Source: Pseudobdellovibrio exovorus JSS (lineage in GTDB: Bacteria > Bdellovibrionota > Bdellovibrionia > Bdellovibrionales > Bdellovibrionaceae). Taken from it: a stretch of 64,000 nt of DNA. The notes beneath the pieces are model-generated. The model was not told the DNA's origin and did not search any database. It worked only from the letters and a program-made list of their open reading frames with translations. The number at the start of each line of letters is the position of its first letter. Position 1 is the first letter of the stretch. The position numbers and the translations under genes are program-made. The DNA lies in the NCBI RefSeq assembly GCF_000348725.1, contig NC_020813.1:1-64000 (forward strand), in the 5' to 3' direction. Shown here in pieces: positions 11,609-20,175 of the stretch.

Positions 11609-12973
11609 AAGGTACTGATTCACCACTGACATGATGTTGTCTTCAATGCGTTTCAAGCCGGCTTCGCTGTTAGATTCGAAACGAACAACGAGTACGGGTT
11701 GAGTGTTAGAGGCACGGCAAAGAGCCCAACCATCAGCAAAACTGATACGAATACCATCCAACAAATTCACTTTTACATCGGCGTCTTGGCTGTTTTGGAA
11801 TTTTTCTTTTACTTTTTCAACGATCAAAACTTTCTTTTCTTCAGTCGTATCGATACGAACTTCTGGAGTGTTGTAAGCCGAAGGAAGTCCCGCTAATAGT
11901 TCTGGAATTGTCTTGCCTGTTTTTGCGATGATTTCGCAAAGACGTAATCCAGCATAAGGAGCATCGTCATAACCATAGTTACGATCTGCGAAGAAAATGT
12001 GTCCGCTCATTTCTCCGCCGAAAGGAGCTTTTTCAACTTTGATTTTTTCTTTTACTAAGCTGTGGCCGGTCTTCCACATAATCGGCTCACCTTCTAGACG
12101 AGCGATTTCGTGGTACATGCGATCGGAGCACTTTACATCCCCTACGATCTTCGCACCTTTTTGTGTTTGTAAAACATCGCGTGCGAAGATTGTCATAAGT
12201 TCATCACCGTAGATCATTTTACCTGTGTGATCGACAACACCGATACGATCCGCGTCTCCGTCGAATCCAATACCGCAAACGGCTCCGGTCTCTTTTACTT
12301 TTTTAGCAAGATCCACTAGATTTTTTTCTACAGTTGGATCTGGATGGTGATTAGGGAAACGTCCATCTGGCTCTTCAAAAAGAATTTCAGGTTGTAAACC
12401 AGTGACATTGTATAGGCTGCGAACGATGCTGCCCGCAGCTCCGTTACCGCAATCTAAAACAACTTTGATGGGCTTGATCTGACCGAATTCTTTTTTGTAG
12501 CGCTCAAGATATTCAGGATGAATATCGTAATTTTTAATAGAGCCTTCACCATTCAAGAAGTTTCCTGCTTGCATGACCGCTTTTAAATTTTGGATTTCTT
12601 CACCGAAAATAGTTGTTTTGCCTAAAGAGACTTTAAAACCATTGTATTCAGGAGGATTGTGACTTCCTGTCACCATGATTGCGCCGTCTAAATCCAATTG
12701 AAATGTAGAGTAGTAACAAACCGGAGTCGTCACTAAACCTAGAATATAAACTTCAGCTCCGGTTTCTTTCATCCCTTGTGATAACTTTTCAACAATGGCT
12801 ACCGAAGATTGACGAGCATCGTATCCGATAGAAAGACGGCGATTTTGTTTATTTGTTTTATTAAATACATAGGTTCCGAACGCGCGACCTAATTGATAAG
12901 CGAAATCTAAATCGAATTGTTCGTTGAAAACTCCACGGATATCGTATTCGCGAAAGATAACAGGACTAAACAT
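11606..12973 (-). CDS. Phosphomannomutase/phosphoglucomutase
   Basis: This enzyme interconverts hexose 1- and 6-phosphates for sugar nucleotide and envelope polysaccharide synthesis. The 455 residues show the four-domain alpha-D-phosphohexomutase plan: N-terminal REYDIRG, phosphoserine loop TGSHNPPEYNG, metal loop DGDADRIG, sugar-binding GGEMSGHIFF and the C-terminal phosphate-binding region ending in FESNSEA. It is of the bifunctional AlgC/ManB type; substrate preference cannot be read from the sequence. Its start overlaps the end of pdxA by 8 bases. Confidence 0.92.
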   Translation of the reverse strand: MFSPVIFREYDIRGVFNEQFDLDFAYQLGRAFGTYVFNKTNKQNRRLSIGYDARQSSVAIVEKLSQGMKETGAEVYILGLVTTPVCYYSTFQLDLDGAIMVTGSHNPPEYNGFKVSLGKTTIFGEEIQNLKAVMQAGNFLNGEGSIKNYDIHPEYLERYKKEFGQIKPIKVVLDCGNGAAGSIVRSLYNVTGLQPEILFEEPDGRFPNHHPDPTVEKNLVDLAKKVKETGAVCGIGFDGDADRIGVVDHTGKMIYGDELMTIFARDVLQTQKGAKIVGDVKCSDRMYHEIARLEGEPIMWKTGHSLVKEKIKVEKAPFGGEMSGHIFFADRNYGYDDAPYAGLRLCEIIAKTGKTIPELLAGLPSAYNTPEVRIDTTEEKKVLIVEKVKEKFQNSQDADVKVNLLDGIRISFADGWALCRASNTQPVLVVRFESNSEAGLKRIEDNIMSVVNQYL

Positions 12974-13973
12974 TTTTTGCTCCTATAAGTTTCATATTAA
13001 GTTGTATAGCTTCTGACATCGAGGCGCTATTGGCTAGATTTTTATTAAATAGCTCGACTGCGGTGCCATGATCTACACTGGTTCTGACAAAAGGTAATCC
13101 CATTGTCAAATGCACGCCGGAATCCTGTCCGTGATGCATTTTAAACGGAATTAAGCCCTGATCATGGTAAAGGCAGACAAAGACAGAGTAGCGACTCCAG
13201 TTCTTTTTAAGAAAAGCTGCATCGGGAACTAAAGGGCCGTCCACATTTTTGGGTAACTTTTTGAAAAGCCGCGTTTCTATTTTTCCCAAAAGACCTTTTT
13301 CACCAGAGTGAGGATTAAGTCCTAAAACAGCTAAATTCTTTTTTGAATTTAAAAGCTGTCGTAAATCTTCTGCCGCCTTCAGTGCGCTAGAAAAAGTTTT
13401 AGCATTTAAAGAGGCTTCGACTTTTGAAAAAGGAATATGATCTGTGGCCAGCAACACATTAAAATCGCGGCCCACAAAGGCCATGAACATCTGATTTTTC
13501 TTAAAGAGGTCTCTGAAAATTCCGGTATGTCCTAATGGTTTGCGTGGAAGCTTCGCTGTGACGGATTTTGAAAGTGGGCCTGTGACTAAAGAATCTAAGT
13601 TTCCATCACGACAAGCTTTGCTGGCATCCAGAACCCATTGAGCTTCATGCGAAGTTAAAGCTAAATCCACAAGAAGATTATCCGGCAACTTGCCTTCAAC
13701 CAGATCTAGAAAATCTAAAGCTTGTTCTAAGCTGTGAAAAGTTAATCGCAGCCAGCTTTTATCGATCAATTTAAAATACTGAGGTTGCCATTTTTGTTGA
13801 TCACGATGGCGAAAAATAAAAAACAGACAACGATTCTTTTTTAAAGAAGGTTTGATTTTAGAAAGAGCTTTTGCGGTGACCTCGAAACCAATGCCATCGC
13901 GATCGCCGGTGGTCAGCGCAATCTTCAATAGGGAGGCATTTGTTTTTTTTGTTGAAGGTCTATGGCGTTTCAT
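12966..13973 (-). CDS. pdxA: 4-hydroxythreonine-4-phosphate dehydrogenase (PdxA)-like
   Basis: PdxA oxidises 4-phosphohydroxy-L-threonine in vitamin B6 synthesis. The 335-residue protein has GDRDGIGFEV near the N-terminus (usual form GDPAGIGPE), GPLSKSVTAK, a GHTGIFRDLF substrate loop, LGLNPHSGEKGLLG and CLYHDQGLIPFK, whose His-Asp pair belongs to the metal site. DRDG instead of DPAG is an uncommon variant. Both ends overlap neighbours (8 bp and 14 bp), so it is translationally coupled with a chaperone gene, an unexpected partner. Confidence 0.88.
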   Translation of the reverse strand: MKRHRPSTKKTNASLLKIALTTGDRDGIGFEVTAKALSKIKPSLKKNRCLFFIFRHRDQQKWQPQYFKLIDKSWLRLTFHSLEQALDFLDLVEGKLPDNLLVDLALTSHEAQWVLDASKACRDGNLDSLVTGPLSKSVTAKLPRKPLGHTGIFRDLFKKNQMFMAFVGRDFNVLLATDHIPFSKVEASLNAKTFSSALKAAEDLRQLLNSKKNLAVLGLNPHSGEKGLLGKIETRLFKKLPKNVDGPLVPDAAFLKKNWSRYSVFVCLYHDQGLIPFKMHHGQDSGVHLTMGLPFVRTSVDHGTAVELFNKNLANSASMSEAIQLNMKLIGAKNV

Positions 13974-14952
13974 TGTTCAGGTTTTCAATATGGGCCTGAG
14001 ACTTTTTAATTTCAAACCAGTTTTTTAACTGACGTTCGAAGTTTTGTTGAACAAGTCCCGCCTTGATTTGCTCTTTTACGCGAACAAAGTTGGGATCTAG
14101 AATTGTGTTTTTAGAAAGTAATTTAATGATGTGGTAACCAGTAGAGCCTTCGATGATTCCCGATGTTTCACCAACAGAAAGGCTTTCAACTCCTCTTTCA
14201 AGAGCCGGAGCAAACTCGCCAGACTTAAATGTTCCCAACACACCATCTTTATTGGCGCCGGGCGTTTCATCCACTTGATTAGCTAAAGATTCAAAGCTTT
14301 CGCCAGCACGAAGACGTTCTGAAGCTGCGCGTGCACGAGTAAGAGCAGCTTCATCACCACCCTTACGAGTCGAGAAAAAAATCTGAGCAATACGATATTC
14401 GCTCACGCTAGGGCGATAATTCGGAGCATTGGCGCGATAAACACTGTAAGCATCTTCATCTGTGATACGTAATTTGCTGATGATATCGCGTTCAAAAAAT
14501 GTCTGTCTTTCCATACGTGTTTTTAAGACGACTTTATATTGATCTACTGTGTAGCCTTGGCTTTTCATGTAGCTAGCGAATTCGGCGCTGCTCATTTGAT
14601 TTTTTTTAGCCATCTGTGAAATCTCGGCCGTTACTTGTTCGTCGGCCACGGTCATATTTTGGCGTTTGATTTCAGAGTCGACTAATTTTTCGCGAATTAA
14701 AAACTCTAGCTGAGCTTTTTTATTCCCCTTTAAAGATTCTACTTTGTTACCCAAAAGCAGAGTTTCATCAACAGAACCAATACGATCAATACGCTTATCC
14801 ATGTCCGCTAAATCAGACTGTAAGATAATTTCTTCATTAACGATGGTGATGATTTTGTTTACGACTTCTTTTGCATGAGCCTGTGAAGAGGCCACTAAAG
14901 ACGAAAAAAACAGAAAAGAAATAGCGAATAATTTTACAAATAACATTTTCAT
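13960..14952 (-). CDS. SurA-like periplasmic peptidyl-prolyl isomerase/chaperone
   Basis: SurA-type chaperones escort outer-membrane proteins through the periplasm. The 330 residues start with a signal peptide (cleavage after AHA near residue 27), followed by the SurA N-terminal chaperone domain (VNKIITIVNEEIILQSDL) and one parvulin domain (EYRIAQIFFSTRKGGDE to GSTGYHIIKLL). E. coli SurA has two parvulin domains; this one has one. It is the last of three neighbouring isomerase genes on the minus strand and overlaps pdxA by 14 bases. Confidence 0.85.
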   Translation of the reverse strand: MKMLFVKLFAISFLFFSSLVASSQAHAKEVVNKIITIVNEEIILQSDLADMDKRIDRIGSVDETLLLGNKVESLKGNKKAQLEFLIREKLVDSEIKRQNMTVADEQVTAEISQMAKKNQMSSAEFASYMKSQGYTVDQYKVVLKTRMERQTFFERDIISKLRITDEDAYSVYRANAPNYRPSVSEYRIAQIFFSTRKGGDEAALTRARAASERLRAGESFESLANQVDETPGANKDGVLGTFKSGEFAPALERGVESLSVGETSGIIEGSTGYHIIKLLSKNTILDPNFVRVKEQIKAGLVQQNFERQLKNWFEIKKSQAHIENLNNETP

Positions 14953-14974
14953 ATATACGAGTCCAAAGTGGTTA

Positions 14975-15988
14975 TTACTGGGTTTCTACTCTAATTGACT
15001 CTAGCATATTTAGGTTTTTTTTGACCTTATATCTTTTAATTTGCTCATCGAGCCATGCCGTAAATCGCGCGGTTTCACGCAGAGCTTGAACTTCTGCTAA
15101 GACCTCGGCACGGCTTTCTTCAAAGGTTCTAATGCGAAAAGCGCGGCGTTGAAGCAGTTTGAATATATGCATGCCTTCAGACATCTTGATGGGCCCGAAG
15201 ACTTCTCCGTTACGATATTTAAAGACCTTTTCTAGCTCTGGAGCCGAATCCTTTTCAACCCAGCCATAAACATCTTCAGATTCATTCGTATAGGCAGAAG
15301 AATACTTTTTGGCAACTTCAGTGAAGTTCTGCGTGCGCAACAACTTGCGGACAATTTCAGCCTGATTTTCATCATTCACCAAAATATGCGCTAATAAAAC
15401 AGATTCACGCTGTTCATACTGAGTGCGATGGTTGTTGTAGTAAGATAGCAGTTCTTCTTCTGTGACGGGATTGGCTCCGGCATTAAGACTTTCAAAAAGG
15501 CGTTTTTTGCGTAAGCCAGATTCTACCTTGCTGATCCACTGAGAATAGTTCATACCTGCTTCAGCCAGTGCTTCACGAAAAGCGGCATCGGAAGGATAAG
15601 AAGAAACAAAAAACTTAACTTCTTTATCGAGCTCTTCTTTGGTGATTTTTAATTTATTTTCCTCAAACCAAAAATCAATAAAGGTAGAAATAATAAAATC
15701 ATTCACAATTTGGTTTTTAAAAACAGTTAGCGTCTGTGGATCTTTAGCCGATAAAGCATCAAGATTTTTAAGTTTGGTTGCGAGCTCTTGCGAAAAATCC
15801 TGAGCCGACAACTGTGCATTTTCAATTTTAACAATGGGCTTAGTCAGAATTTTGTTCGAGATGAAATCACAAGAACTTAAAAACGAAAACGCCCCAACAA
15901 GAATAATGGGGCGAAGATAAGTCAACTTAACCGACTGGCGAGTCGACTTATGAGTTGATCTATTAGTCAACAAGGCTCGAGTTAACAT
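14975..15988 (-). CDS. PrsA/SurA-like peptidyl-prolyl isomerase lipoprotein
   Basis: A 337-residue protein with a long N-region, a hydrophobic stretch and the lipobox FLSSC near residue 40, so it is probably lipid-anchored. A SurA-like N domain follows, then a parvulin domain (ESVLLAHILVNDENQ to MSEGMHIFKLLQRR). The ATG start overlaps the upstream isomerase gene by 26 bases; later non-ATG starts would shorten the N-region but lack a clear ribosome-binding site. Confidence 0.82.
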   Translation of the reverse strand: MLTRALLTNRSTHKSTRQSVKLTYLRPIILVGAFSFLSSCDFISNKILTKPIVKIENAQLSAQDFSQELATKLKNLDALSAKDPQTLTVFKNQIVNDFIISTFIDFWFEENKLKITKEELDKEVKFFVSSYPSDAAFREALAEAGMNYSQWISKVESGLRKKRLFESLNAGANPVTEEELLSYYNNHRTQYEQRESVLLAHILVNDENQAEIVRKLLRTQNFTEVAKKYSSAYTNESEDVYGWVEKDSAPELEKVFKYRNGEVFGPIKMSEGMHIFKLLQRRAFRIRTFEESRAEVLAEVQALRETARFTAWLDEQIKRYKVKKNLNMLESIRVETQ

Positions 15989-16796
15989 TTATTTGGTAGT
16001 TCTTTTTAATTTGATTAAAGAAAGCATCGAATACGGCTTTACGTTTAACGTCGAATACAGCCATACGAATTTCACGTTTAGGAGCCTCTTCGTAACTGCG
16101 TCTTCCTGTCATTTTCACAATGTGGTAACCGAATGCAGTTTCAACAAGGTTAGATGAGATCTCGCCATTTTTTAAACCGATAACGGCATTGTAATAGGCT
16201 GGAACCAATGATGTCTTTGACTGCCAACCGACGTCTCCGCCTAAGTTTTTAGTTGTGATGTCGTCCGAGTAAAGACGAACAAGTTCTTCAAAGCTTCTTT
16301 TCGAAGAGCGAACTTCTTTCAAGATATCTTCTGCACGCTTACGAGCTTCAGCACGTTGTGCTGCCGTTGCACCAGGTTTCACTTCAATCAAGATATCAGA
16401 AAGACGAATCTGAGGGTTTTGCGCGTACCATGCACGCATTTCACCATCTGTGATCGTGTTGTTTTCGATTTTATTACCCAATTCTTTTTCTAGAAAAACT
16501 TTGTAAAGCTCTTGGTTTACACGTTCTTGAAACACAGGATCTTTTTCGACTCCGCGTTTACGCGCTTCCTGTACACCCACTTCAAAGCGAACAAGCTCTT
16601 CTAAGAAAGTTTTTTTATCAGGAGGGTTAACTAGAACTTGGCTTGCAACTTCATTATATTTTTTATTGAACTCACCCAAAGTGATTCTTTTGCTGCCGAC
16701 TGTAGCAACGACTGTGTTGTCGTTTCTTTGTTGAGCTTGTTGCTGCGCAAAGACAGTAGAAGAAGCAAATAGAGTAACGAATAAAATCCATTTCAT
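15963..16796 (-). CDS. Parvulin-type periplasmic peptidyl-prolyl isomerase
   Basis: The 277-residue protein carries a signal peptide (cleavage after VFA), a helical N domain (RITLGEFNKKYNEVASQV) and a parvulin domain (IRLSDILIEVKPG to TAFGYHIVKMTG). The ATG at 16796 was preferred over in-frame TTG 16805 and ATG 16802 because AAAGGA is correctly placed only for it. It starts a run of three overlapping or closely spaced chaperone genes. Confidence 0.86.
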   Translation of the reverse strand: MKWILFVTLFASSTVFAQQQAQQRNDNTVVATVGSKRITLGEFNKKYNEVASQVLVNPPDKKTFLEELVRFEVGVQEARKRGVEKDPVFQERVNQELYKVFLEKELGNKIENNTITDGEMRAWYAQNPQIRLSDILIEVKPGATAAQRAEARKRAEDILKEVRSSKRSFEELVRLYSDDITTKNLGGDVGWQSKTSLVPAYYNAVIGLKNGEISSNLVETAFGYHIVKMTGRRSYEEAPKREIRMAVFDVKRKAVFDAFFNQIKKNYQINVNSSLVD

Positions 16797-16832
16797 AGGC
16801 ATCAATCCTTTGTTGTCATTCCAACCTAAATG

Positions 16833-17501
16833 TTAACGCCTAATTGTGGAAACACCAAACAAATCGGCAGCTTGCTGCCTAGCCCCAAACAATTGGTCCT
16901 GTAGCTTTTTTGCAAGCTCTGGCGAGCGAGGATCATCGGCTTTCGTGATTGGGCCCAAAGGTCCAGTCCAGACGATCACGACCCTAGCAAAAGGTTTAGG
17001 AAAATAAGTTTGATTCCACGAGCGAGGAAATCTCCATGCAGATTCACAGTAAGCTCCACCGGAATAAATTTCTGATTTCATCAAGCGCGACATTTCAAAA
17101 ATTCCCGGCTTCACTTCGTAGATAGGTCCTTTTGGTCCATCAACAGCGACACCACAGCTCGAACCATTTTTTGTTAGCTCGATTAAACCTTTCAGCGCCG
17201 AAACTCCACCGCGGGTCGAAGAGCCTCGCGAAGTTTTTCCACCAAAAAGTTTATAGATGGTGTTCATCATTTCGCCGTCTTTGCTTGTGGAAATCATCGT
17301 GGATAAGCGGTAACGGCGAACTAAAAAAAGCAAAGCGATTTCGTCCCCGTGAAAATGGGCTAAAACAAAGGAGGTTTTATTTTTAAGATGATTCTTTAAA
17401 GATTCAGGTTCGTGAAGCTCTATGCGCCAGCTCCACGAAATCAGTCGGTAAATCAACCAAACGATCGAACCGACTAAAATTCCACGAAGCTTATGCCACA
17501 T
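16833..17501 (-). CDS. DUF374 family lysophospholipid acyltransferase-like protein
   Basis: The 222-residue protein has an N-terminal hydrophobic segment and the motifs of the DUF374 branch of the PlsC/LPLAT acyltransferases: AHFHGDEIAL (catalytic His-Asp region), STSKDGEMMN, RGSSTRGGVSALKG and VAVDGPKGP. Members are thought to acylate lipid A or other glycolipids at the inner membrane; the acceptor is unknown here. It lies 36 bases upstream of the isomerase operon and probably belongs to it. Confidence 0.8.
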   Translation of the reverse strand: MWHKLRGILVGSIVWLIYRLISWSWRIELHEPESLKNHLKNKTSFVLAHFHGDEIALLFLVRRYRLSTMISTSKDGEMMNTIYKLFGGKTSRGSSTRGGVSALKGLIELTKNGSSCGVAVDGPKGPIYEVKPGIFEMSRLMKSEIYSGGAYCESAWRFPRSWNQTYFPKPFARVVIVWTGPLGPITKADDPRSPELAKKLQDQLFGARQQAADLFGVSTIRR

Positions 17502-17528
17502 ACGGATTACACCAAAAGCCCACTAAAA

Positions 17529-18497
17529 TTAGTGAGCTAGGATTTTTTTGAATTCTTCAGTTAATTTCGGAACGATTTCAAAAGCATCACCTACGATTCC
17601 GTAAGTTGCCTTTTGGAAGATCGGTGCATTTGGATCGTTGTTAATAGCTACGATCACTTTACTTCCGCTCATTCCCGCTAAATGTTGAATCGCGCCCGAA
17701 ATACCAACCGCAATGTACAAAGTCGGAGCCACAGTTTTACCTGTTTGACCCACTTGCATTGAGTGTCCAACCCAGCCAGCATCCACAACGGCACGAGACG
17801 CACCAACGGTTGCCCCCAGTACAGACGCCAAGTCATTTAACATAGAAAAGTTAGCCGCTTCTTTTAAACCACGACCACCAGAAACAACAACGTTAGCTTC
17901 TGTTAAATCTAATTTTTCAGAGGCACCTTTAACGACTTCTTTAATCAAAGTTTTTAAGCTTGGTTTTGTGAACGCATGTTCAGTGATAGTTGCTGTTTTA
18001 GATGTATCGGCTGCTGCTACAGGTAATTGATTGGCGCGCATCAAGACGATTTTAGTTGCGGCGTTTTCAAATTGAGCTGTTGCAAAACATTTTCCAGCGT
18101 ACATTGGTTTTTTAACTTTAACATCATCACCAGAAACAGTGATTTCAGTTCCGTCAGAAACAACGCCGGCACCGATTTTAGCAGCTACACGTGGGAAAAG
18201 ATCTTTACCAGAAGAAGAAGCAGAAGCGAGTACAAGGCTGGCTCCGGCTTGTTGAATAGCTTCTGCCGCAGCAACCGAGAATAACTCTGGATTGTAAGCG
18301 TCGTAAGCTGTGTCTGCACACAATAGAACTTCTTGAGCTCCGTGATGTGCCAATTGAGCTGCGCCTGTTTTAGCTTGAGATCCTAAAGCTAAAGCAACAA
18401 CGGGCTTCCCTGTTGTGGCAGCAAACTGTAAAAGCTCTTGTGAGCTACGTTTAAGGTTTCCATTTTGAAATTCAGTAAAAACTAAAACTTTAGACAT
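17529..18497 (-). CDS. etfA: Electron transfer flavoprotein alpha subunit
   Basis: EtfA binds FAD and passes electrons from acyl-CoA dehydrogenases to the membrane quinone pool. The 322-residue protein has the C-terminal FAD-binding motifs GRGLKEAANF, GASRAVVDAGW, GQTGKTVAPTLYIA and GISGAIQHLAGM. It follows etfB by 25 bases. The pair is transcribed away from sdhCAB, so two respiratory electron-entry systems share a divergent promoter region. Confidence 0.95.
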   Translation of the reverse strand: MSKVLVFTEFQNGNLKRSSQELLQFAATTGKPVVALALGSQAKTGAAQLAHHGAQEVLLCADTAYDAYNPELFSVAAAEAIQQAGASLVLASASSSGKDLFPRVAAKIGAGVVSDGTEITVSGDDVKVKKPMYAGKCFATAQFENAATKIVLMRANQLPVAAADTSKTATITEHAFTKPSLKTLIKEVVKGASEKLDLTEANVVVSGGRGLKEAANFSMLNDLASVLGATVGASRAVVDAGWVGHSMQVGQTGKTVAPTLYIAVGISGAIQHLAGMSGSKVIVAINNDPNAPIFQKATYGIVGDAFEIVPKLTEEFKKILAH

Positions 18498-18522
18498 GTG
18501 ATAATCCTTTTAACTTTCAGAG

Positions 18523-19299
18523 TTATAATACTTTCGCTTCATCGCGAAGAGCCGTGATCAACTGAGACACCTGTGAAGCCGCATCGCCAGTTAAAAGTTT
18601 AACTGCCGGTTTTTCTGGTGGCAGAGAGAATCCTGCGTATTTAACTTTTTGTTCAGTTCCAGCAATCCCTAAAGATGAAAATTCAACTTCTTTGATCACT
18701 TTCTTTTTTGCTTTCATAATTCCTGGAAGGCTGGCGTAACGAGGCATATTTAAGCCTTTATTCGCTGCGATCAAAGATGGGTTCACCATTTGAACGACTT
18801 CTTTAGCTCCACCTTCAACATCGCGCTCAACAGTTACATTTTCAGCTGTATACTCTGTTTTAGAAACGACACTTGTGTGTGGGATGTTTAAAAATTCAGC
18901 TACCATTTGTGGAACTGAAGATTGGTTGGCATCGATAGACAACTTACCAGCGAAGATTAAATGAGCTCCGCCTTCTGCTGTGATCGCTTGAGCCAAGGCT
19001 TTGGCTGTAGAATAGGCATCTAGGTTTTCAGGAGAGTTGATCACGATGGCTTCATCAGCACCCATCGCTAAAGCTGTTCTTAAAGCTTCAACGGCACGAG
19101 CTTTCGGGCCAGAAGTGATGGCAAAAACTTGGGCACCGGCATTTTTTTCTTTAAATTTAACAGCCTCTTCAACGGCATGTTCATCATAAGGGTTCATAAC
19201 CCATTTAATTCCGGCCGTATCAATACCCGATCCGTCCGCTGCGATTTTAATTTTTGTTTCAGTATCTGGCACCTGTTTCAGGCAGACAAAAATCTTCAT
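18523..19299 (-). CDS. etfB: Electron transfer flavoprotein beta subunit
   Basis: EtfB binds AMP and forms the heterodimer with EtfA. The 258-residue protein begins MKIFVCLKQVPDTETKI, the family N-terminus, and contains MNPYDEHAVEEAVK, the ALAMGADEAI segment and the ETF-beta signature region VEREVEGGAKE-like (here VERDVEGGAKE). I chose ATG 19299 because GAGAGG is well spaced before it; an upstream in-frame ATG at 19353 would add 18 residues not typical of the family. Confidence 0.95.
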   Translation of the reverse strand: MKIFVCLKQVPDTETKIKIAADGSGIDTAGIKWVMNPYDEHAVEEAVKFKEKNAGAQVFAITSGPKARAVEALRTALAMGADEAIVINSPENLDAYSTAKALAQAITAEGGAHLIFAGKLSIDANQSSVPQMVAEFLNIPHTSVVSKTEYTAENVTVERDVEGGAKEVVQMVNPSLIAANKGLNMPRYASLPGIMKAKKKVIKEVEFSSLGIAGTEQKVKYAGFSLPPEKPAVKLLTGDAASQVSQLITALRDEAKVL

Positions 19300-19503
19300 A
19301 AAAAACCTCTCAATGTTTAAGCTCTTAGTCTTATCCGAAGTGTGAAATAACATGAACCAATTAGTGAATGAAAGCCCAAATTAACATGTTGCAAAACATC
19401 CGACTAAAGTCAGGTGTGTAAAGTGACAAGATTACCCGCGAGGAGTAAGTTGAAAAGTAAATGATAATGGAATCGTAGAAAACGAATACCTAAGGAAACC
19501 ACT
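19300..19503. promoter_or_regulatory. Divergent etfBA / sdhCAB promoter region
   Basis: A 204-bp gap lies between the divergent etfB and sdhC starts. I see no clear operator; a GAGGAG-like stretch and AT-rich words occur near 19438-19470. It must hold at least one promoter in each direction. Confidence 0.4.
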
Positions 19504-20166
19504 ATGTTGCAGTTTTTGAAGTCGACCGTTGGTCGCAAGTACCTCATGGGCCTGACAGGTCTTGTGTGGATGGGTTTTATCTTCGGTCATATGGCCGGAA
19601 ATATGCTGATTTTTGTCAGCGCAGATGCATTCAATGCCTACGGGCACGCGATTGTTTCAAACAAGTTATTGCTTTATGGAACAGAAGCGGTGTTGAGCGC
19701 AGCGATTTTAGTTCACATCGTAACAGCTATCAGCTTAACGATTGAAAACCGCAAATCAAAAGGTTCTCGTTATGCGGTTGCGCCGAATAAGCAAAAGGCA
19801 CCTGTTTTGGCGTCTCGCTTTATGGCGGCTCAGGGGTCGGCGATTTTAGCTTTTATTATTATTCATTTGATCACGTTTAAATACGGTCAGTACTATGAAA
19901 CAACAGTTAATGGTGTGGTGATGCGTGATCTTCATAAGTTGGTTGTAGAAAGCTTTCAGGTTCCAGCGTACACAGTTTGGTACTTAGTCGCGCTTGTTTT
20001 ACTTTTTTTCCACTTAAGTCACGGAGCCGCTTCGATCTTTCAATCGTTCGGATTTCTTGAGCGCAAAATGCAATCGGGAATCAAAAAGTTCGCGTGGGCC
20101 TATGCGATTGTTGTGGCCGGTGGTTTTATCTCTCAACCTTTATATGTTTTCTTCTTTTACAGATAG
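19504..20166 (+). CDS. sdhC: Succinate dehydrogenase cytochrome b subunit
   Basis: SdhC anchors the complex in the membrane and carries heme b. The 220-residue protein has five hydrophobic helices with well-placed histidines (FIFGHMAGN, LVHIVTAIS, IIIHLITFK, FFHLSHGAA) as in the single-anchor, Bacillus/Wolinella-type b558 subunit. No separate sdhD follows, which agrees with this type. The order sdhC-sdhA-sdhB is the usual one for the class. Confidence 0.93.
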   Translation: MLQFLKSTVGRKYLMGLTGLVWMGFIFGHMAGNMLIFVSADAFNAYGHAIVSNKLLLYGTEAVLSAAILVHIVTAISLTIENRKSKGSRYAVAPNKQKAPVLASRFMAAQGSAILAFIIIHLITFKYGQYYETTVNGVVMRDLHKLVVESFQVPAYTVWYLVALVLLFFHLSHGAASIFQSFGFLERKMQSGIKKFAWAYAIVVAGGFISQPLYVFFFYR

Positions 20167-20175
20167 GCGAAGAAT

